A DNA stretch of 43,201 nt from a bacterium (GCA_022774325.1 JALFNN010000076.1:1-43201), one strand, 5' to 3'; positions 8,217 through 18,447 are shown, numbered from the stretch's first letter. The notes: a model not told the origin generated them from the letters alone. Translations and numbers: made by a program.

Positions 8217-9602
8217 TTATTTGTTTGAAAGGAATTCGTGAATACCTTTTGCTCCTGCTTTACCAGCACCCATTGCAAGGATAACAGTTGCTGCACCTGT
8301 AACAGCATCACCGCCGGCATAAACACCTTCTTTGGAGGTCTTTCCGGTTTCTTCATCTGCTACGATACATTTCCACTTGTTAACTTCCAGACCTTCTGTT
8401 GTAGAAGAAATCAACGGGTTCGGAGAAGTACCAAGTGACATGATAACTGTGTCAACATCGATCACAAATTCAGAACCTTCTACAGCTACCGGGCGTCTTC
8501 TTCCGGATGCATCCGGCTCACCAAGTTCCATACGTACACACTTGATTCCTTTTACCCATCCGTCTTCTTCAAGGATCTCTACCGGATTAGTAAGAAGATC
8601 AAACTGAACACCTTCTTCTTTTGCATGATGTACTTCTTCTACTCGTGCCGGAAGTTCTTCTTCAGAACGACGGTAAACGATATGTACTTCTGCGCCAAGA
8701 CGAAGTGCTGTTCTTGCAGCATCCATTGCTACGTTACCACCACCGACTACAGCAACTTTCTTTCCTGCTACAATCGGAGTATCGTAAGAATCATCAAACG
8801 CCTTCATAAGGTTACTTCTTGTCAGGTACTCATTTGCTGAGAACACGCCGTTCGCGTTTTCTCCTGGAATACCCATGAATTTCGGAAGACCTGCTCCTGA
8901 ACCGATGAATACTGCTTCAAATCCTTCATCTTCGATTAACTGATCGATCGTTGTAGATTTGCCGATTACAACGTTGGATTCGAATTTAACACCGAGCTCT
9001 TTCACTTTATCGATTTCTTTAGCAACAACTTTCTGTTTCGGAAGACGGAATTCCGGAATACCATATACCAGTACACCGCCCAGTTCATGAAGTGCTTCAA
9101 ATACAGTTACATCGTAACCTAATTTAGCAAGGTCGCCGGCACAGGTAAGACCTGCTGGACCGGAGCCGATTACAGCTACTTTGTGTCCGTTCTTGACTTC
9201 TGCTCCAACCGGTTTGATATCATGTTCCAGCGCATAGTCAGCTACGAAACGCTCCAGTTTACCGATTGAGATCGGCTCACCTTTGATACCGCGGATACAT
9301 TTACCTTCACACTGTGATTCCTGAGGACATACACGTCCGCAAACAGCCGGAAGTGCGGAAGACTGTCCGATAATCTTATAAGCTTCCTCAATATTGCCTT
9401 CTTTTACTTCGTGAATGAATCCAGGAATATTGATTCCTACCGGACATCCCTTTACACACTGTGCATTCTTACAGTTGATACAACGGGAAGCTTCTGCTGT
9501 AGCTTCTTCCTGATTATATCCATAACATACTTCTTCAAAATTTGTTGCACGTACCTTCGGATCCTGTTCTCTTACAGGTACTTTCTTTAATACGTCTGCC
9601 AT
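8217..9602 (-). CDS. nfnB: NfnB: NADP(H)-binding subunit of electron-bifurcating transhydrogenase (GltD-like)
   Basis: The NfnAB complex reversibly couples NADH and reduced ferredoxin oxidation to reduction of two NADP+ by flavin-based electron bifurcation. This 461-residue subunit has the GltD fold. N-terminal cysteines for two [4Fe-4S] clusters are in CINCKNAQCVKGCP and CGRVCPQESQCEGKC. The FAD site is VIGSGPAGLTCAGDLAKLG (near 145) and the NADPH site VVGGGNVAMDAARTALRLG (near 285). Such proteins are often annotated glutamate synthase small chain, but the partner here is NfnA and no glutamate synthase large subunit is present. Its ATG overlaps the nfnA stop (TAATG), with GGAGGTGA inside nfnA. 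Confidence 0.92.
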   Translation of the reverse strand: MADVLKKVPVREQDPKVRATNFEEVCYGYNQEEATAEASRCINCKNAQCVKGCPVGINIPGFIHEVKEGNIEEAYKIIGQSSALPAVCGRVCPQESQCEGKCIRGIKGEPISIGKLERFVADYALEHDIKPVGAEVKNGHKVAVIGSGPAGLTCAGDLAKLGYDVTVFEALHELGGVLVYGIPEFRLPKQKVVAKEIDKVKELGVKFESNVVIGKSTTIDQLIEDEGFEAVFIGSGAGLPKFMGIPGENANGVFSANEYLTRSNLMKAFDDSYDTPIVAGKKVAVVGGGNVAMDAARTALRLGAEVHIVYRRSEEELPARVEEVHHAKEEGVQFDLLTNPVEILEEDGWVKGIKCVRMELGEPDASGRRRPVAVEGSEFVIDVDTVIMSLGTSPNPLISSTTEGLEVNKWKCIVADEETGKTSKEGVYAGGDAVTGAATVILAMGAGKAGAKGIHEFLSNK

Positions 9603-10489
9603 TATTCGTCACCTCCGCAATGACCGCATCCACCGTGATGTGTGTCACCTTCCTGTAATTTTAACAATGCTCTGCCTTCTTCAGTCTTGTACATCTGCTG
9701 TCTCTTCATTGCTTCGTCAAAGTTTACAAGATGTCCGTCAAATTCCGGTCCGTCTACGCATGCGAACTTGATCTCATCACCAACATGCAGACGACATGCG
9801 CCGCACATTCCTGTACCGTCTACCATGATCGGATTCATACTTACAATGGTAGGAATCTCCAGTTTCTTGGTAAGCAGGCAGACAAATTTCATCATGATCA
9901 TCGGTCCGATTGCTACACAAACGTCATACTTATTGCCTTCTTCGATCAGTTTTTCGATCTTGGTTGTTACCATTCCGGCATGTCCGTATGTTCCGTCATC
10001 TGTACATGGATAATAATTTCCGGCAACGGCTTCCATTTCTTTCTCAAGAATCAGCATGTCCTTTGTCTTTGCTCCGACAATAACATCTACATCGATTCCG
10101 TGTGCTTTCATCCACTTAACCTGCGGATAAACAGGTGCAGCACCTACACCACCGGCAACAAATAAGATTTTCTTATTCTTCAGGCTTTCCAGATCTTCTT
10201 TTACAAATTCTGATGGGCATCCAAGCGGACCTGTGAAATCTCTGAAATAATCCCCTTCTTTTAATGATGCCATCTTCTCTGTAGAAGCGCCAACTGACTG
10301 GAATACAATCGTGATGGTTCCTGCTTCTCTGTCGTAATCGCAAATCGTAAGCGGAATTCTTTCCCCTTTGTCATCCATCTTAACGATTACAAACTGCCCC
10401 GGTTCACAATGCTTTGCAACACGAGGAGCTTCAACATCCATAAGATAAATCTTATCAGCTAATTTTTCAGCTTTTGTTATCTTGTACAT
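9602..10489 (-). CDS. nfnA: NfnA: NAD(H)/FAD-binding subunit of electron-bifurcating transhydrogenase
   Basis: This 295-residue ferredoxin-NADP reductase-like subunit carries FAD, NAD(H) and a [2Fe-2S] cluster and pairs with NfnB. The FAD region includes RIPLTICDYD (near residue 64). The nucleotide-binding region is FVAGGVGAAPVYPQ (near 113). The cluster cysteines are in DGTGMCGACRLHVG and the following FACVDGPEFDGH. The C terminus ends with a His/Cys/Gly-rich tail, HHGGCGHCGGDE, which may bind metal and is not needed for the known mechanism. The start has TTAGGAGG. A TATAAT lies at 10529-10534 upstream, but its -35 partner is poor. Confidence 0.9.
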   Translation of the reverse strand: MYKITKAEKLADKIYLMDVEAPRVAKHCEPGQFVIVKMDDKGERIPLTICDYDREAGTITIVFQSVGASTEKMASLKEGDYFRDFTGPLGCPSEFVKEDLESLKNKKILFVAGGVGAAPVYPQVKWMKAHGIDVDVIVGAKTKDMLILEKEMEAVAGNYYPCTDDGTYGHAGMVTTKIEKLIEEGNKYDVCVAIGPMIMMKFVCLLTKKLEIPTIVSMNPIMVDGTGMCGACRLHVGDEIKFACVDGPEFDGHLVNFDEAMKRQQMYKTEEGRALLKLQEGDTHHGGCGHCGGDE

Positions 10490-10565
10490 TGCTTATGCCT
10501 CCTAATTGTTTTACTCTCTTTATGATAAATTATAAACAATTAAATATCAAGTACTTCTTCTACTT

Positions 10566-11813
10566 TTATTCTGATAAAATCAACTCATATTTTCGAATCG
10601 TGACATCGCTGATCCGTCCTTTTTTATTTACAAGCACTGCTTTAAAGGTAATACTTCCCTCAGGCATCGTGATCGGACCTGTATACTTCACCGTAGTGGA
10701 AGACGATGGATCCGGATCACTTCCATCCGTCGTATAATAACCTTCATAGTTTTCAGGTACCACGATTTCAATGCTTTGCACGGTATCATACGATCCCGTT
10801 GACGGCGTCACAGACGGCGCATCTTCAATCGGAAACTCGATCGTGTAGGTCTTCCTGGCAACCAGACTGGGAATTCCTTTTTCGTTTACGGAAATTGCTC
10901 TGATCTCCGTTACTCCTTCGTCAAGCCGAATCGGTTCCGTATACTTCAGACTATTCTGAGTCGGATCGGTTCCATCGGTCGTATAGTAGATGGCCGTTCC
11001 TGTGCCGGTAAGTTCCAATGCCTGAATTTCTTCATATTCTTTCATCTCATCCAGACTGTATTCCGGTTCTTCCGAAATATAATCACTACATGCTGAGAGA
11101 ACCTGTTCACTTGTACACTGATCAAGAAGAACGGACACCTTCATCTTCTGATCCGTATTTATGTAGAATTGAATCGCTTTTTGATAAATTTCCGTGTTCG
11201 AAGGCTGTTCTTTGATTGCATTCAGAAAAACCTTTTCTCCGCTTTCTGTATCATTCTGTGCCAGATAGACCTTCGCAAGTCCTTCATAGGCCTCACCACG
11301 CTTCTCATTTTTAGAAACAGCCTTTTCAAAGCAAAGAAGTGCCTCCTTGTATTTGCCGTTTTCCAACATCCGGTAGCCTTTATTCACTTTACCAGTATAA
11401 GAATTCAAATATACAATTACACCGACGATCAAAGCCAGGATAACCCCGGAAAATAAAATGATTCGTTTTCGGATTTTCTTTTTCTTTGCAATCTGTTTCT
11501 TTCGTTCTATTCTCTTCTTTCGCTCTCTGAGTTCTTCCGGAGTCAAATTACCGCTACGACCTTTTCCCGTATTTCTGCGAGGATTGGCTTTCCCGCTGCT
11601 TACCTGACCGGCTGAAGTTCTCTCCGAGGTACTCCTTCTTCCGTCCCTTGCGTGTCCTACCGGATCAAATGATTCCGTTACAGCACCTTTTACCTGAGCT
11701 GCGAGTACGTCATCAAGCGGATTATAGTCAGGCACGATTTGTATTTCCCGGCCGCATCGGGGACAGATCAGACGATCGTCCGGGATTTGCGCTCCACAGT
11801 TCATACATTTCAT
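10566..11813 (-). CDS. Zinc-ribbon, membrane-anchored TPR protein with chitobiase-like C-terminal repeats
   Basis: This 415-residue protein has an unusual domain string. A zinc ribbon (C3, C6, C17, C20) starts it, followed by a disordered Ser/Arg/Gly-rich stretch, a very basic segment (residues 95-116) and one membrane helix (about 117-136). Tetratricopeptide repeats follow (about 141-240), then two copies of a chitobiase/hexosaminidase C-terminal-like beta domain marked by AIYYTTDGTDPTQ and GYYTTDGSDPDPS. The basic-side rule places the zinc ribbon in the cytoplasm and the repeats outside. It lies 24 bases after ftsK with AAGGAG. The function is unknown; a cell-envelope role is inferred from topology. 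Confidence 0.75.
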   Translation of the reverse strand: MKCMNCGAQIPDDRLICPRCGREIQIVPDYNPLDDVLAAQVKGAVTESFDPVGHARDGRRSTSERTSAGQVSSGKANPRRNTGKGRSGNLTPEELRERKKRIERKKQIAKKKKIRKRIILFSGVILALIVGVIVYLNSYTGKVNKGYRMLENGKYKEALLCFEKAVSKNEKRGEAYEGLAKVYLAQNDTESGEKVFLNAIKEQPSNTEIYQKAIQFYINTDQKMKVSVLLDQCTSEQVLSACSDYISEEPEYSLDEMKEYEEIQALELTGTGTAIYYTTDGTDPTQNSLKYTEPIRLDEGVTEIRAISVNEKGIPSLVARKTYTIEFPIEDAPSVTPSTGSYDTVQSIEIVVPENYEGYYTTDGSDPDPSSSTTVKYTGPITMPEGSITFKAVLVNKKGRISDVTIRKYELILSE

Positions 11814-11837
11814 TGTCTTTCGTCTCCTTCCGTTTTT

Positions 11838-14498
11838 CTAAACGTATTCTTCTATATATTGTTCAAATTCTTCCATCGACATCAGCACTTTTCTTGGTTT
11901 TGTTCCTTCTTCCTCGCCTACAACCCCGGCTTCTGCAAGCTGATCCATAATTCGTGCTGCACGGTTAAATCCAATCTTGAATACTCTTTGAAGCATGCCG
12001 ATCGATGCTTTATCTTTCTCAATAATAAATTTGCCTGCTTCCACGAAATAAACATCCCGGTCATCCGCTCCTCCGGATGTCTGAGCAGCCGACGGATTCA
12101 GATTAACGTGGTTCTGGATATCTTCGTTGTAAGTGATCTTGCCACTGTTTTCTTTCAGATACTCGACAACATTCTGTACTTCTTTGTCAGAAACAAATGC
12201 TCCCTGAACACGCACAGGTTTCTGATATCCTGCCGGATAGAAAAGCATATCACCTTTTCCTAGAAGTTTCTCTGCCCCGTTCATGTCAATAATCGTTCTG
12301 GAATCGACCCCCGATGAGACGGAAAATGCGATTCTTGACGGCATATTTGCTTTGATCAGACCGGTAATGACATTAACCGATGGTCTCTGTGTCGCAAGTA
12401 CCAGATGGATTCCGGCTGCACGTGCAAGCTGGGCAAGACGGCAGATCGATTCTTCCACATCTCCCGGTGCAACCATCATGAGATCTGCAAGCTCATCTAC
12501 GATAATCACGATCTGCGGCATCTTCTGCGGCTTATCAGGATCGTCAATATCTTTGATATTTTCTACTCTGTCATTGAAACCTTTGATATCTCTTACATTG
12601 TATTCAGCAAAAAGCTGATACCGCTTATTCATTTCTGCAACCGCCCAATTCAGCGCACCTGCCGCTTTCTTGGGATCCGTTACAACCGGGATCAGAAGAT
12701 GCGGAATCCCGTTATAGACACTTAGTTCTACTACTTTCGGGTCTACCATAATCAGTTTTACTTCATCCGGTTTTGCTTTATAAAGAATACTCATGATCAA
12801 TGTATTGATACAGACGGATTTTCCGGAACCGGTTGCTCCTGCTACAAGAAGATGTGGCATTTTTGCAATATCAGACACAACAACCTTTCCGGCAATATCC
12901 CGACCTGTAGCAAATGCAATTTTTGATTTATTCTTTTTAAACTCATCAGACTCCAGCAGATCACGCAGCATGACTGTAGAATTTTCCTTATTCGGAACTT
13001 CGATTCCAACCGCCGCTTTTCCCGGGATCGGTGCTTCTATTCGGATATCGGCAGCAGCAAGATTCAGCTTGATATCATCGGCCAAGCCAACGATTTTACT
13101 GACTTTCACGCCCATTTCCGGCTGCAGTTCATATCTGGTAACAGAAGGTCCACAGCTGATGTTCGTAATTGTAACATTGACCCCGAATGTCTGGAGTGTC
13201 TTCTGAAGCTTCATGGCAGTCTCTCTAAGATGCTTATCGGAATCCCCGCCGCTTCCTGATCCCTTCTTAAGAAGAGAAATGGGTGGGAAGCTGTACTCTT
13301 TCGGCATCTGTGTCTGTGATATGATTTGTTCCACATCCGCTGTTTCTTTCGAGACATCTGCCTTCATTTTTGATGAATTGCGTTTATTCTGAGGAACATC
13401 CGCCGTATGATCCTGAGCTGTGATTCTTTCTGAAACAGTCTCCGGCTGTGTTTTCCCGGATGCTGCCTTTGCTTCTTCCATCGCATCTTTCAGGAAATCC
13501 GGGACATGCTCAGCCGGATTTACAGACGGTTCCGGTTCGGGCTCCGGTTTCAACTCTACTGCAGAAAGCGGCATTGCACGGTTAATTACAACATCGTCAA
13601 GTGCAATCTGACCAGTCTGCTCCATTATATGCTTCGCTGCTGCCTCTTCCGCCCCTGCAATCACCGTGTTAACATCTTGTTTCGAACGCTTTGTTGCTTT
13701 CACTCTCGATGTGCGTTTTTTCTGTTCTTTCTTATCGGTTTCCGATTCGGTTTTCGGCTCTTCCAGCTTCCTGTCCAGTGTGGTATTAAACGACACACCG
13801 GAGACTTGGTGATCCATCCGCTTCTGTTCCCTTTCCTGTTCGCGAATCTGCTCCTTCTGCATCTTCTTCTCGATAGATTCTTCTCTGTGACGCTGCATAT
13901 CTTCACGCGCGCGGTCATAAGCCTTCTCGCTTCCCTTTCTCACTCCGCGTAAAACAGAGCGTTCTGTGATCAACACAATGCAGATGATCATCAGAATCAC
14001 TACGACAACATATGTACCGGCCACTCCGATCGCAGGCACCATCAGATCTGCAATACCTTCACCAATCAGTCCGCCTCTGTCATTCAGAAGCTGGAGAAGC
14101 ACACACAACAGAATTGTAAGTACGGCGGCGGCCGATATTTTTATATATGCAACCGAATTTCCTCTATTAGAAACCACAAAAGCAACTCCGCAAAATAACA
14201 GGATCGGGAATACATACGCCATCCATCCGATATATTTCTGCATCACTCCAGCGATCTTCGCTCCGACAAATCCTGCCAGCCCGAAATTACTGATTACAAG
14301 GAGAATACTCACTGCCAATGTCACCCAAATCAGAATCTCTCCTGCAATAAAACTGTTCTGAGAGGCAGCTGCAGCTGTTTTTGTCTTTTTTGCTCCCCCG
14401 GTATTCCCTGTTTTCTTTTTTGTCTGACTTCTCCCCTTCGATTTAGAAGAGGTGGAAGTCCTTGACGTTTTTTTCTTTCCCTCTGTTTTTGAAGCCAT
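11838..14498 (-). CDS. ftsK: DNA translocase FtsK/SpoIIIE
   Basis: This hexameric ATP-driven pump moves chromosomal DNA through the closing septum in division and, in sporulators, into the forespore. The 886 residues begin with a Lys/Ser/Thr-rich tail, then four membrane helices (about 50-180) and an acidic/basic linker rich in Glu and Gln (180-420). The RecA-like motor follows, with Walker [16 protein letters not shown] near residue 555 and Walker [14 protein letters not shown] near 645. The C-terminal gamma winged-helix domain (about 815-875) reads chromosome polarity sequences. It has its own consensus promoter and is followed at once by the zinc-ribbon TPR gene. Confidence 0.95.
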   Translation of the reverse strand: MASKTEGKKKTSRTSTSSKSKGRSQTKKKTGNTGGAKKTKTAAAASQNSFIAGEILIWVTLAVSILLVISNFGLAGFVGAKIAGVMQKYIGWMAYVFPILLFCGVAFVVSNRGNSVAYIKISAAAVLTILLCVLLQLLNDRGGLIGEGIADLMVPAIGVAGTYVVVVILMIICIVLITERSVLRGVRKGSEKAYDRAREDMQRHREESIEKKMQKEQIREQEREQKRMDHQVSGVSFNTTLDRKLEEPKTESETDKKEQKKRTSRVKATKRSKQDVNTVIAGAEEAAAKHIMEQTGQIALDDVVINRAMPLSAVELKPEPEPEPSVNPAEHVPDFLKDAMEEAKAASGKTQPETVSERITAQDHTADVPQNKRNSSKMKADVSKETADVEQIISQTQMPKEYSFPPISLLKKGSGSGGDSDKHLRETAMKLQKTLQTFGVNVTITNISCGPSVTRYELQPEMGVKVSKIVGLADDIKLNLAAADIRIEAPIPGKAAVGIEVPNKENSTVMLRDLLESDEFKKNKSKIAFATGRDIAGKVVVSDIAKMPHLLVAGATGSGKSVCINTLIMSILYKAKPDEVKLIMVDPKVVELSVYNGIPHLLIPVVTDPKKAAGALNWAVAEMNKRYQLFAEYNVRDIKGFNDRVENIKDIDDPDKPQKMPQIVIIVDELADLMMVAPGDVEESICRLAQLARAAGIHLVLATQRPSVNVITGLIKANMPSRIAFSVSSGVDSRTIIDMNGAEKLLGKGDMLFYPAGYQKPVRVQGAFVSDKEVQNVVEYLKENSGKITYNEDIQNHVNLNPSAAQTSGGADDRDVYFVEAGKFIIEKDKASIGMLQRVFKIGFNRAARIMDQLAEAGVVGEEEGTKPRKVLMSMEEFEQYIEEYV

Positions 14499-14575
14499 AA
14501 AACTTCCCCCTTATCAAATATACCCCTTTTATCTTTGCCGGTTTAATAATCGGCTGATTTTATACATACTATACT

Positions 14576-14604
14576 ATTATAGCATTAGCCGCCGTTCGTG
14601 TCAT
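14576..14604 (-). promoter_or_regulatory. ftsK promoter
   Basis: On the minus strand ATGACA (14599-14604), a 17-base spacer and TATAAT (14576-14581), in the gap between the tepA-like gene and ftsK. The leader of about 75 bases contains a weak GCCG/CGGC hairpin of unknown meaning. Confidence 0.7.
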
Positions 14605-14607
14605 TAC

Positions 14608-15372
14608 TTAATTTTCATCAGACTTTTTTTGTTTTTCCCGGATCATTTCATGCAATTTTTTCAAAGCCTGACTGATTCCGCCTACTTCATCAATGAGACC
14701 TTCTCTCACGGCCTGCTCTCCGTCGAGCATCGTACCTACATCTTTTACCAATTGTGTCGGATCCAGCATCAGTTCTTCAATGCGTTCCTGACTCATCTTT
14801 GAGTGGGCAGCCAGAAATCCGGTAATCCGATCCTGCGTCTTCTCCATATTTCGAAGGCTCTGCATGACACCGATAAACATACCGCTGGTTCTGACTGGAT
14901 GAATGATCATGGTGCCACTCGGAACAATGAAAGAATAATCCGCCGAAACCGCAAGTGGCCCTCCAATAGAATGACAGCCGCCAAGTACCAGCGAAACGGT
15001 CGGTTTACTAAGGGAAGCTATCATTTCTGCAATGGCTAATCCTGCCTCCACATCACCTCCGAGTGTATTAAGAAGGATCAGTACTCCGTCAACTTCCTCA
15101 CTATTTTCGATCTGGGCCAGCTTAGGTAGAAGATGTTCATATTTGGTTGCCTTCGTATTTCCGGACACCGCTTCATGTCCTTCAACTTCTCCTATCACCG
15201 TCAGAAGTTCAATCCGGTGTGCATGACCTTCTTCAAGCGGAAGTGTTCCCATTTCCCGGATATGAATGTCTTCCTCCGATAGATTTTCCGGTTCTTTCTT
15301 GTCATTTGCCTCTGTCTCACTCATGTTGGATCGCTTACGTATCTGATATTCTTTCACATCACTGTCTTCCAT
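14608..15372 (-). CDS. tepA: ClpP-fold serine protease, TepA-like
   Basis: This 254-residue member of the ClpP/crotonase fold is closest to Bacillus TepA (YmfB), a ClpP-like peptidase linked to protein export and spore outgrowth. The serine nucleophile lies in GGCHSIGGPLAVS and the catalytic histidine in GTMIIHPVRTSG. LLNTLGGDVEAGLAIAEMI forms the oxyanion strand. The first 55 residues are charged and probably disordered. I chose the ATG at 15372, preceded by GAGAGGGAG; an ATG nine codons earlier has no ribosome site. It sits immediately upstream of ftsK, as ymfB lies beside spoIIIE in Bacillus. Confidence 0.85.
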   Translation of the reverse strand: MEDSDVKEYQIRKRSNMSETEANDKKEPENLSEEDIHIREMGTLPLEEGHAHRIELLTVIGEVEGHEAVSGNTKATKYEHLLPKLAQIENSEEVDGVLILLNTLGGDVEAGLAIAEMIASLSKPTVSLVLGGCHSIGGPLAVSADYSFIVPSGTMIIHPVRTSGMFIGVMQSLRNMEKTQDRITGFLAAHSKMSQERIEELMLDPTQLVKDVGTMLDGEQAVREGLIDEVGGISQALKKLHEMIREKQKKSDEN

Positions 15373-15502
15373 TATTGCTCCCTCTCTTTCTATACACATT
15401 TCATTCAGAACACGGTTCTCTGCAAATAAAAGTATGCACAGGGGAAGGAAATACTATACTCAAAAATGGTTCGCGGGATCATTTTTCTCATCTGCATGGC
15501 AA

Positions 15503-15536
15503 CAAAAAGGGAGACTGCTTTTTCACAATCTCCCTA
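15503..15536 (-). terminator. metY terminator
   Basis: AGGGAGA (15508-15514) pairs with TCTCCCT (15529-15535) around a 14-base loop, followed on the minus strand by TTTTTG. It separates metY from tepA. Confidence 0.8.
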
Positions 15537-15550
15537 AATCATTTTATTAA

Positions 15551-16831
15551 TTATACTGCTTCCAGTGCCTGTTTCAGGTCATCAATAATATCGTCAATAT
15601 TTTCAATGCCCACACTGAAACGGATCAGATCCGGCTGTACTCCTGCTTCCAGAAGTTCTTTATCATTCATCTGACGATGTGTATGGCTTGCCGGATGAAG
15701 AACACAGCTTCTCGCATCTGCGACATGAGTCACAATCGCAATCATCTTAAGACTGTCCATCATCTTCACAGCTGCATCGCGACCACCTTTCAGACCGAAT
15801 GTAATGACACCGCAAGTACCGTTTGGCATATATTTCTTGGCAAGATCATAATATTTATCACCTTCCATAGATGGGCAGTTCACCCATGCAACTTTTTCCT
15901 GGCTCTTCAGGAACTCAGCAGCCTTCAGCGCATTTTCGCAATGTCTGGGCATACGAAGATGCAGTGTCTCCAGGCCGATATTGAGAAGAAACGCATTCTG
16001 CGGTGACTGGATAGATCCAAGATCTCGCATCATCTGGGAAGTCGCTTTTGTAATGTATGCTCCTTTACCGAAACGCTCCGTATAAACCAGCCCATGATAT
16101 GTCTCATCCGGAGTGGTAAGTCCCGGGAACTTATCCGCATATTTTGTCCAGTCAAAGTTACCGCTGTCAACGATCGCACCGCCGACACAGGAAGCATGAC
16201 CATCCATATATTTGGTGGTGGAATGTGTAACAATATCCGCGCCCCATTCAAACGGGCGGCAGTTGATCGGTGTTGCAAATGTATTATCAACGATCAGCGG
16301 GACTCCATGTGCATGTGCTGCTTTGGCAAATTTTTCAATATCCAGTACAGTAAGTGCCGGATTGGCAATCGTCTCACCGACAACAGCTTTCGTGTTCTCC
16401 CGGAAAGCTGCATCAAGTTCTTCCGGTGTGCAGTCCGGATCAACGAAAGTTGCCTGGATGCCCATCTTGCGGATGGTATGTGCATAAAGATTGTATGTAC
16501 CGCCATATACGGCAGAAGAACAGATAATATGATCTCCTGCTTCCGCAATATTCATGATTGCGTAGAAATTTGCCGCCTGTCCGGATGACGTTAGCATCGC
16601 TGCATATCCGCCCTCCATATCACAGATCTTTGCTGCGACAGCATCATTGGTTGGATTCTGCAGCCTTGTGTAGAAATATCCGGAAGCTTCCAGATCAAAC
16701 AATTTTCCCATCTGATCGCTGTCGTCATATTTAAATGTTGTACTTTGATAAATCGGCAGAACACGCGGTTCGCCGTTCTTCGGTGTATATCCTGATTGAA
16801 TACACTTCGTCTCAATTCTGTAATCGCTCAT
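15551..16831 (-). CDS. metY: O-acetylhomoserine sulfhydrylase (Cys/Met metabolism PLP enzyme)
   Basis: This enzyme probably converts O-acetyl-L-homoserine and sulfide to homocysteine, the direct-sulfhydrylation route to methionine. It is a fold-type I PLP enzyme of 426 residues, the usual MetY length. The PLP lysine is in HSTTKYMDGHAS (near residue 206), with cofactor contacts in LTSSGQAANFYAI and the Asp of PLIVDNTFATP. The start is preceded by AGGGGG. It follows the CFI-box protein gene by 11 bases and probably belongs to the yebC transcript. Cystathionine gamma-synthase is the main alternative, but the length and C-terminal region favour MetY. Confidence 0.9.
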   Translation of the reverse strand: MSDYRIETKCIQSGYTPKNGEPRVLPIYQSTTFKYDDSDQMGKLFDLEASGYFYTRLQNPTNDAVAAKICDMEGGYAAMLTSSGQAANFYAIMNIAEAGDHIICSSAVYGGTYNLYAHTIRKMGIQATFVDPDCTPEELDAAFRENTKAVVGETIANPALTVLDIEKFAKAAHAHGVPLIVDNTFATPINCRPFEWGADIVTHSTTKYMDGHASCVGGAIVDSGNFDWTKYADKFPGLTTPDETYHGLVYTERFGKGAYITKATSQMMRDLGSIQSPQNAFLLNIGLETLHLRMPRHCENALKAAEFLKSQEKVAWVNCPSMEGDKYYDLAKKYMPNGTCGVITFGLKGGRDAAVKMMDSLKMIAIVTHVADARSCVLHPASHTHRQMNDKELLEAGVQPDLIRFSVGIENIDDIIDDLKQALEAV

Positions 16832-16842
16832 GTTGAGTCCCC

Positions 16843-17604
16843 CTAAGAATATAAGTATTTTGTCTTCAGAGTGCGTACCATATCGGTGTACACTTCCTTA
16901 CACTCTGCCGGTTTTCCATCCTCTATCAGCCTGACACATGGTTCAAGATACTGTTTCCAGATTTCCAGATAAACCTCTCCCGCATCTGTGCTGCGTCCAA
17001 GCCTCTTAACAATAGTCGGCGCTATATCATAGTATTCTCGAATGATCTGCATACCACCTTCGGAATTTGCCAGATATCCGTCACGGTAATTTCTCAGTGT
17101 TTCCAGTTCATAACAATGATCCGGCTTGCCGAGGCCCTCACAGACTGCAGTGGTTATATAGCACATCCGTGCTTTGAATCCGCCCTCAATATCTTCATAT
17201 GATGATTTGCCAAGATCCATCTCCAGCCCGTTATCGTTCCACAAAACAATCATACGGTCTACGACTTTCTCACACACAGGTGTCCTGCCGTAACGCATCA
17301 TCGGGATAATGAAAGACACCATTCCCATATTGTAATTCATCAGAATTTGTTCTTTCTTACGTTTGGATCCGGCTTTTTCCAGAATCTGATGCATGGCATC
17401 GGGAATCACGGACGCTACCTCTTCCACCGCCTCATCCGGATTATCAGCTTCTGCACACTCCCGTTCAATTGCATCAAAAAGGGGCTTGAATTCCTCATAT
17501 TTGCTCTGGAACAAATCAGAATATGTACGTTTGTTAAATTCCTTCGCAAGAGGAACAGCCTGTTTGAACAATCTCTCCAGTTCTTCCTTCGTGTTATGAG
17601 TCAT
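16843..17604 (-). CDS. CFI-box-like protein of unknown function
   Basis: I do not recognise a characterised homologue for this 253-residue protein. Its central part carries a CFI-box-like motif set seen in varied bacterial proteins of unknown function: CYITTAVCEGLG (residues 148-159), LETLRNYRDGYL (167-178) and IIREYYDIAPTIVKRL (187-202). The N-terminal 80 residues are highly charged and helical. The two motif cysteines and a nearby Cys at 164 could bind metal or be redox-active; this is inference. The ATG at 17604 has GGAGGAATC before it and lies 22 bases after yebC, so it is probably in an operon with yebC and metY. Confidence 0.75.
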   Translation of the reverse strand: MTHNTKEELERLFKQAVPLAKEFNKRTYSDLFQSKYEEFKPLFDAIERECAEADNPDEAVEEVASVIPDAMHQILEKAGSKRKKEQILMNYNMGMVSFIIPMMRYGRTPVCEKVVDRMIVLWNDNGLEMDLGKSSYEDIEGGFKARMCYITTAVCEGLGKPDHCYELETLRNYRDGYLANSEGGMQIIREYYDIAPTIVKRLGRSTDAGEVYLEIWKQYLEPCVRLIEDGKPAECKEVYTDMVRTLKTKYLYS

Positions 17605-17626
17605 ATCTGATTCCTCCGTTCCGGAA

Positions 17627-18358
17627 TTATTCTTCCCAGTTGTGGTACACTTCCTGCACGTCGTCATCATCCTCAAGAAGATCTAAGGTCTTCTGAATAT
17701 TTTTGATATCTTCTTCACTTTCCAGTGTCACCCATGTCTGCGGGATCATGGTCACTTCCGCACTTGCCATCGGGATTCCTGCTTCCTCAAGTGCAAGACG
17801 GACCTCACTGAAATCATCCGGTGAAGTAAGGATCTCAAAGCTGTCTTCTTCCTCTGAGAAATCTTCTGCACCTGCATCCAGTGCCTGCATCATCAGATCA
17901 TCCGCATCCAGTTCACATTCTTCCTTATCGATAATGATCTGTCCCTTCTTGTCAAACATGAAGGAAACGCAGCCGGAGGTTCCGATATTGCCTTTTCCTT
18001 TCGTAAAAGCGCTTCGTACATTTGACGCGGTACGGTTACGATTGTCAGTCAGCGCATCGACAATGATTGCTGTACCGTTCGGGCCATATCCTTCATAAAC
18101 GATATGTTCATAATTGTTCGCGTCTCCATCTCCCGCTGCTTTCTTGATGCTTCGTTCGATATTGTCATTCGGCATATTATTTGCCTTTGCTTTTGCTATT
18201 GCATCTCGAAGTCTGCTGTTATTTGCAGGATCAGCTCCGCCGCCTTCCTTTACAGCAACTGCAATCTCACGGCCGATCTTCGTAAAGATTTTTCCCTTCG
18301 CAGCATCATTTTTTTCTTTTTTATGCTTGATATTCGCAAACTTTGAATGTCCAGACAT
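17627..18358 (-). CDS. yebC: YebC/PmpR family DNA-binding regulator
   Basis: This 243-residue protein belongs to the YebC/TACO1 family. Members are annotated as transcriptional regulators and more recently linked to relieving ribosome stalling at proline stretches. The family opening [19 protein letters not shown] is present, followed by [17 protein letters not shown] and [24 protein letters not shown]. The acidic second half ends [17 protein letters not shown], as usual. It has its own consensus promoter and heads the yebC-CFI box-metY group. Confidence 0.93.
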   Translation of the reverse strand: MSGHSKFANIKHKKEKNDAAKGKIFTKIGREIAVAVKEGGGADPANNSRLRDAIAKAKANNMPNDNIERSIKKAAGDGDANNYEHIVYEGYGPNGTAIIVDALTDNRNRTASNVRSAFTKGKGNIGTSGCVSFMFDKKGQIIIDKEECELDADDLMMQALDAGAEDFSEEEDSFEILTSPDDFSEVRLALEEAGIPMASAEVTMIPQTWVTLESEEDIKNIQKTLDLLEDDDDVQEVYHNWEE

Positions 18359-18408
18359 TGTATTTACCTCTCTGTTCGTATAGTATTCACTAAAATATTA
18401 ATCATTTT

Positions 18409-18437
18409 ATTTTAGCACTCTTTTCGGTTCCTGACAA
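18409..18437 (-). promoter_or_regulatory. yebC promoter
   Basis: On the minus strand TTGTCA (18432-18437), a 17-base spacer and TAAAAT (18409-18414). A short GGTTC/GAACC hairpin overlaps the -35 region and may be a weak end signal for the upstream corC-like gene. Confidence 0.65.
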
Positions 18438-18447
18438 GAACCAACTG

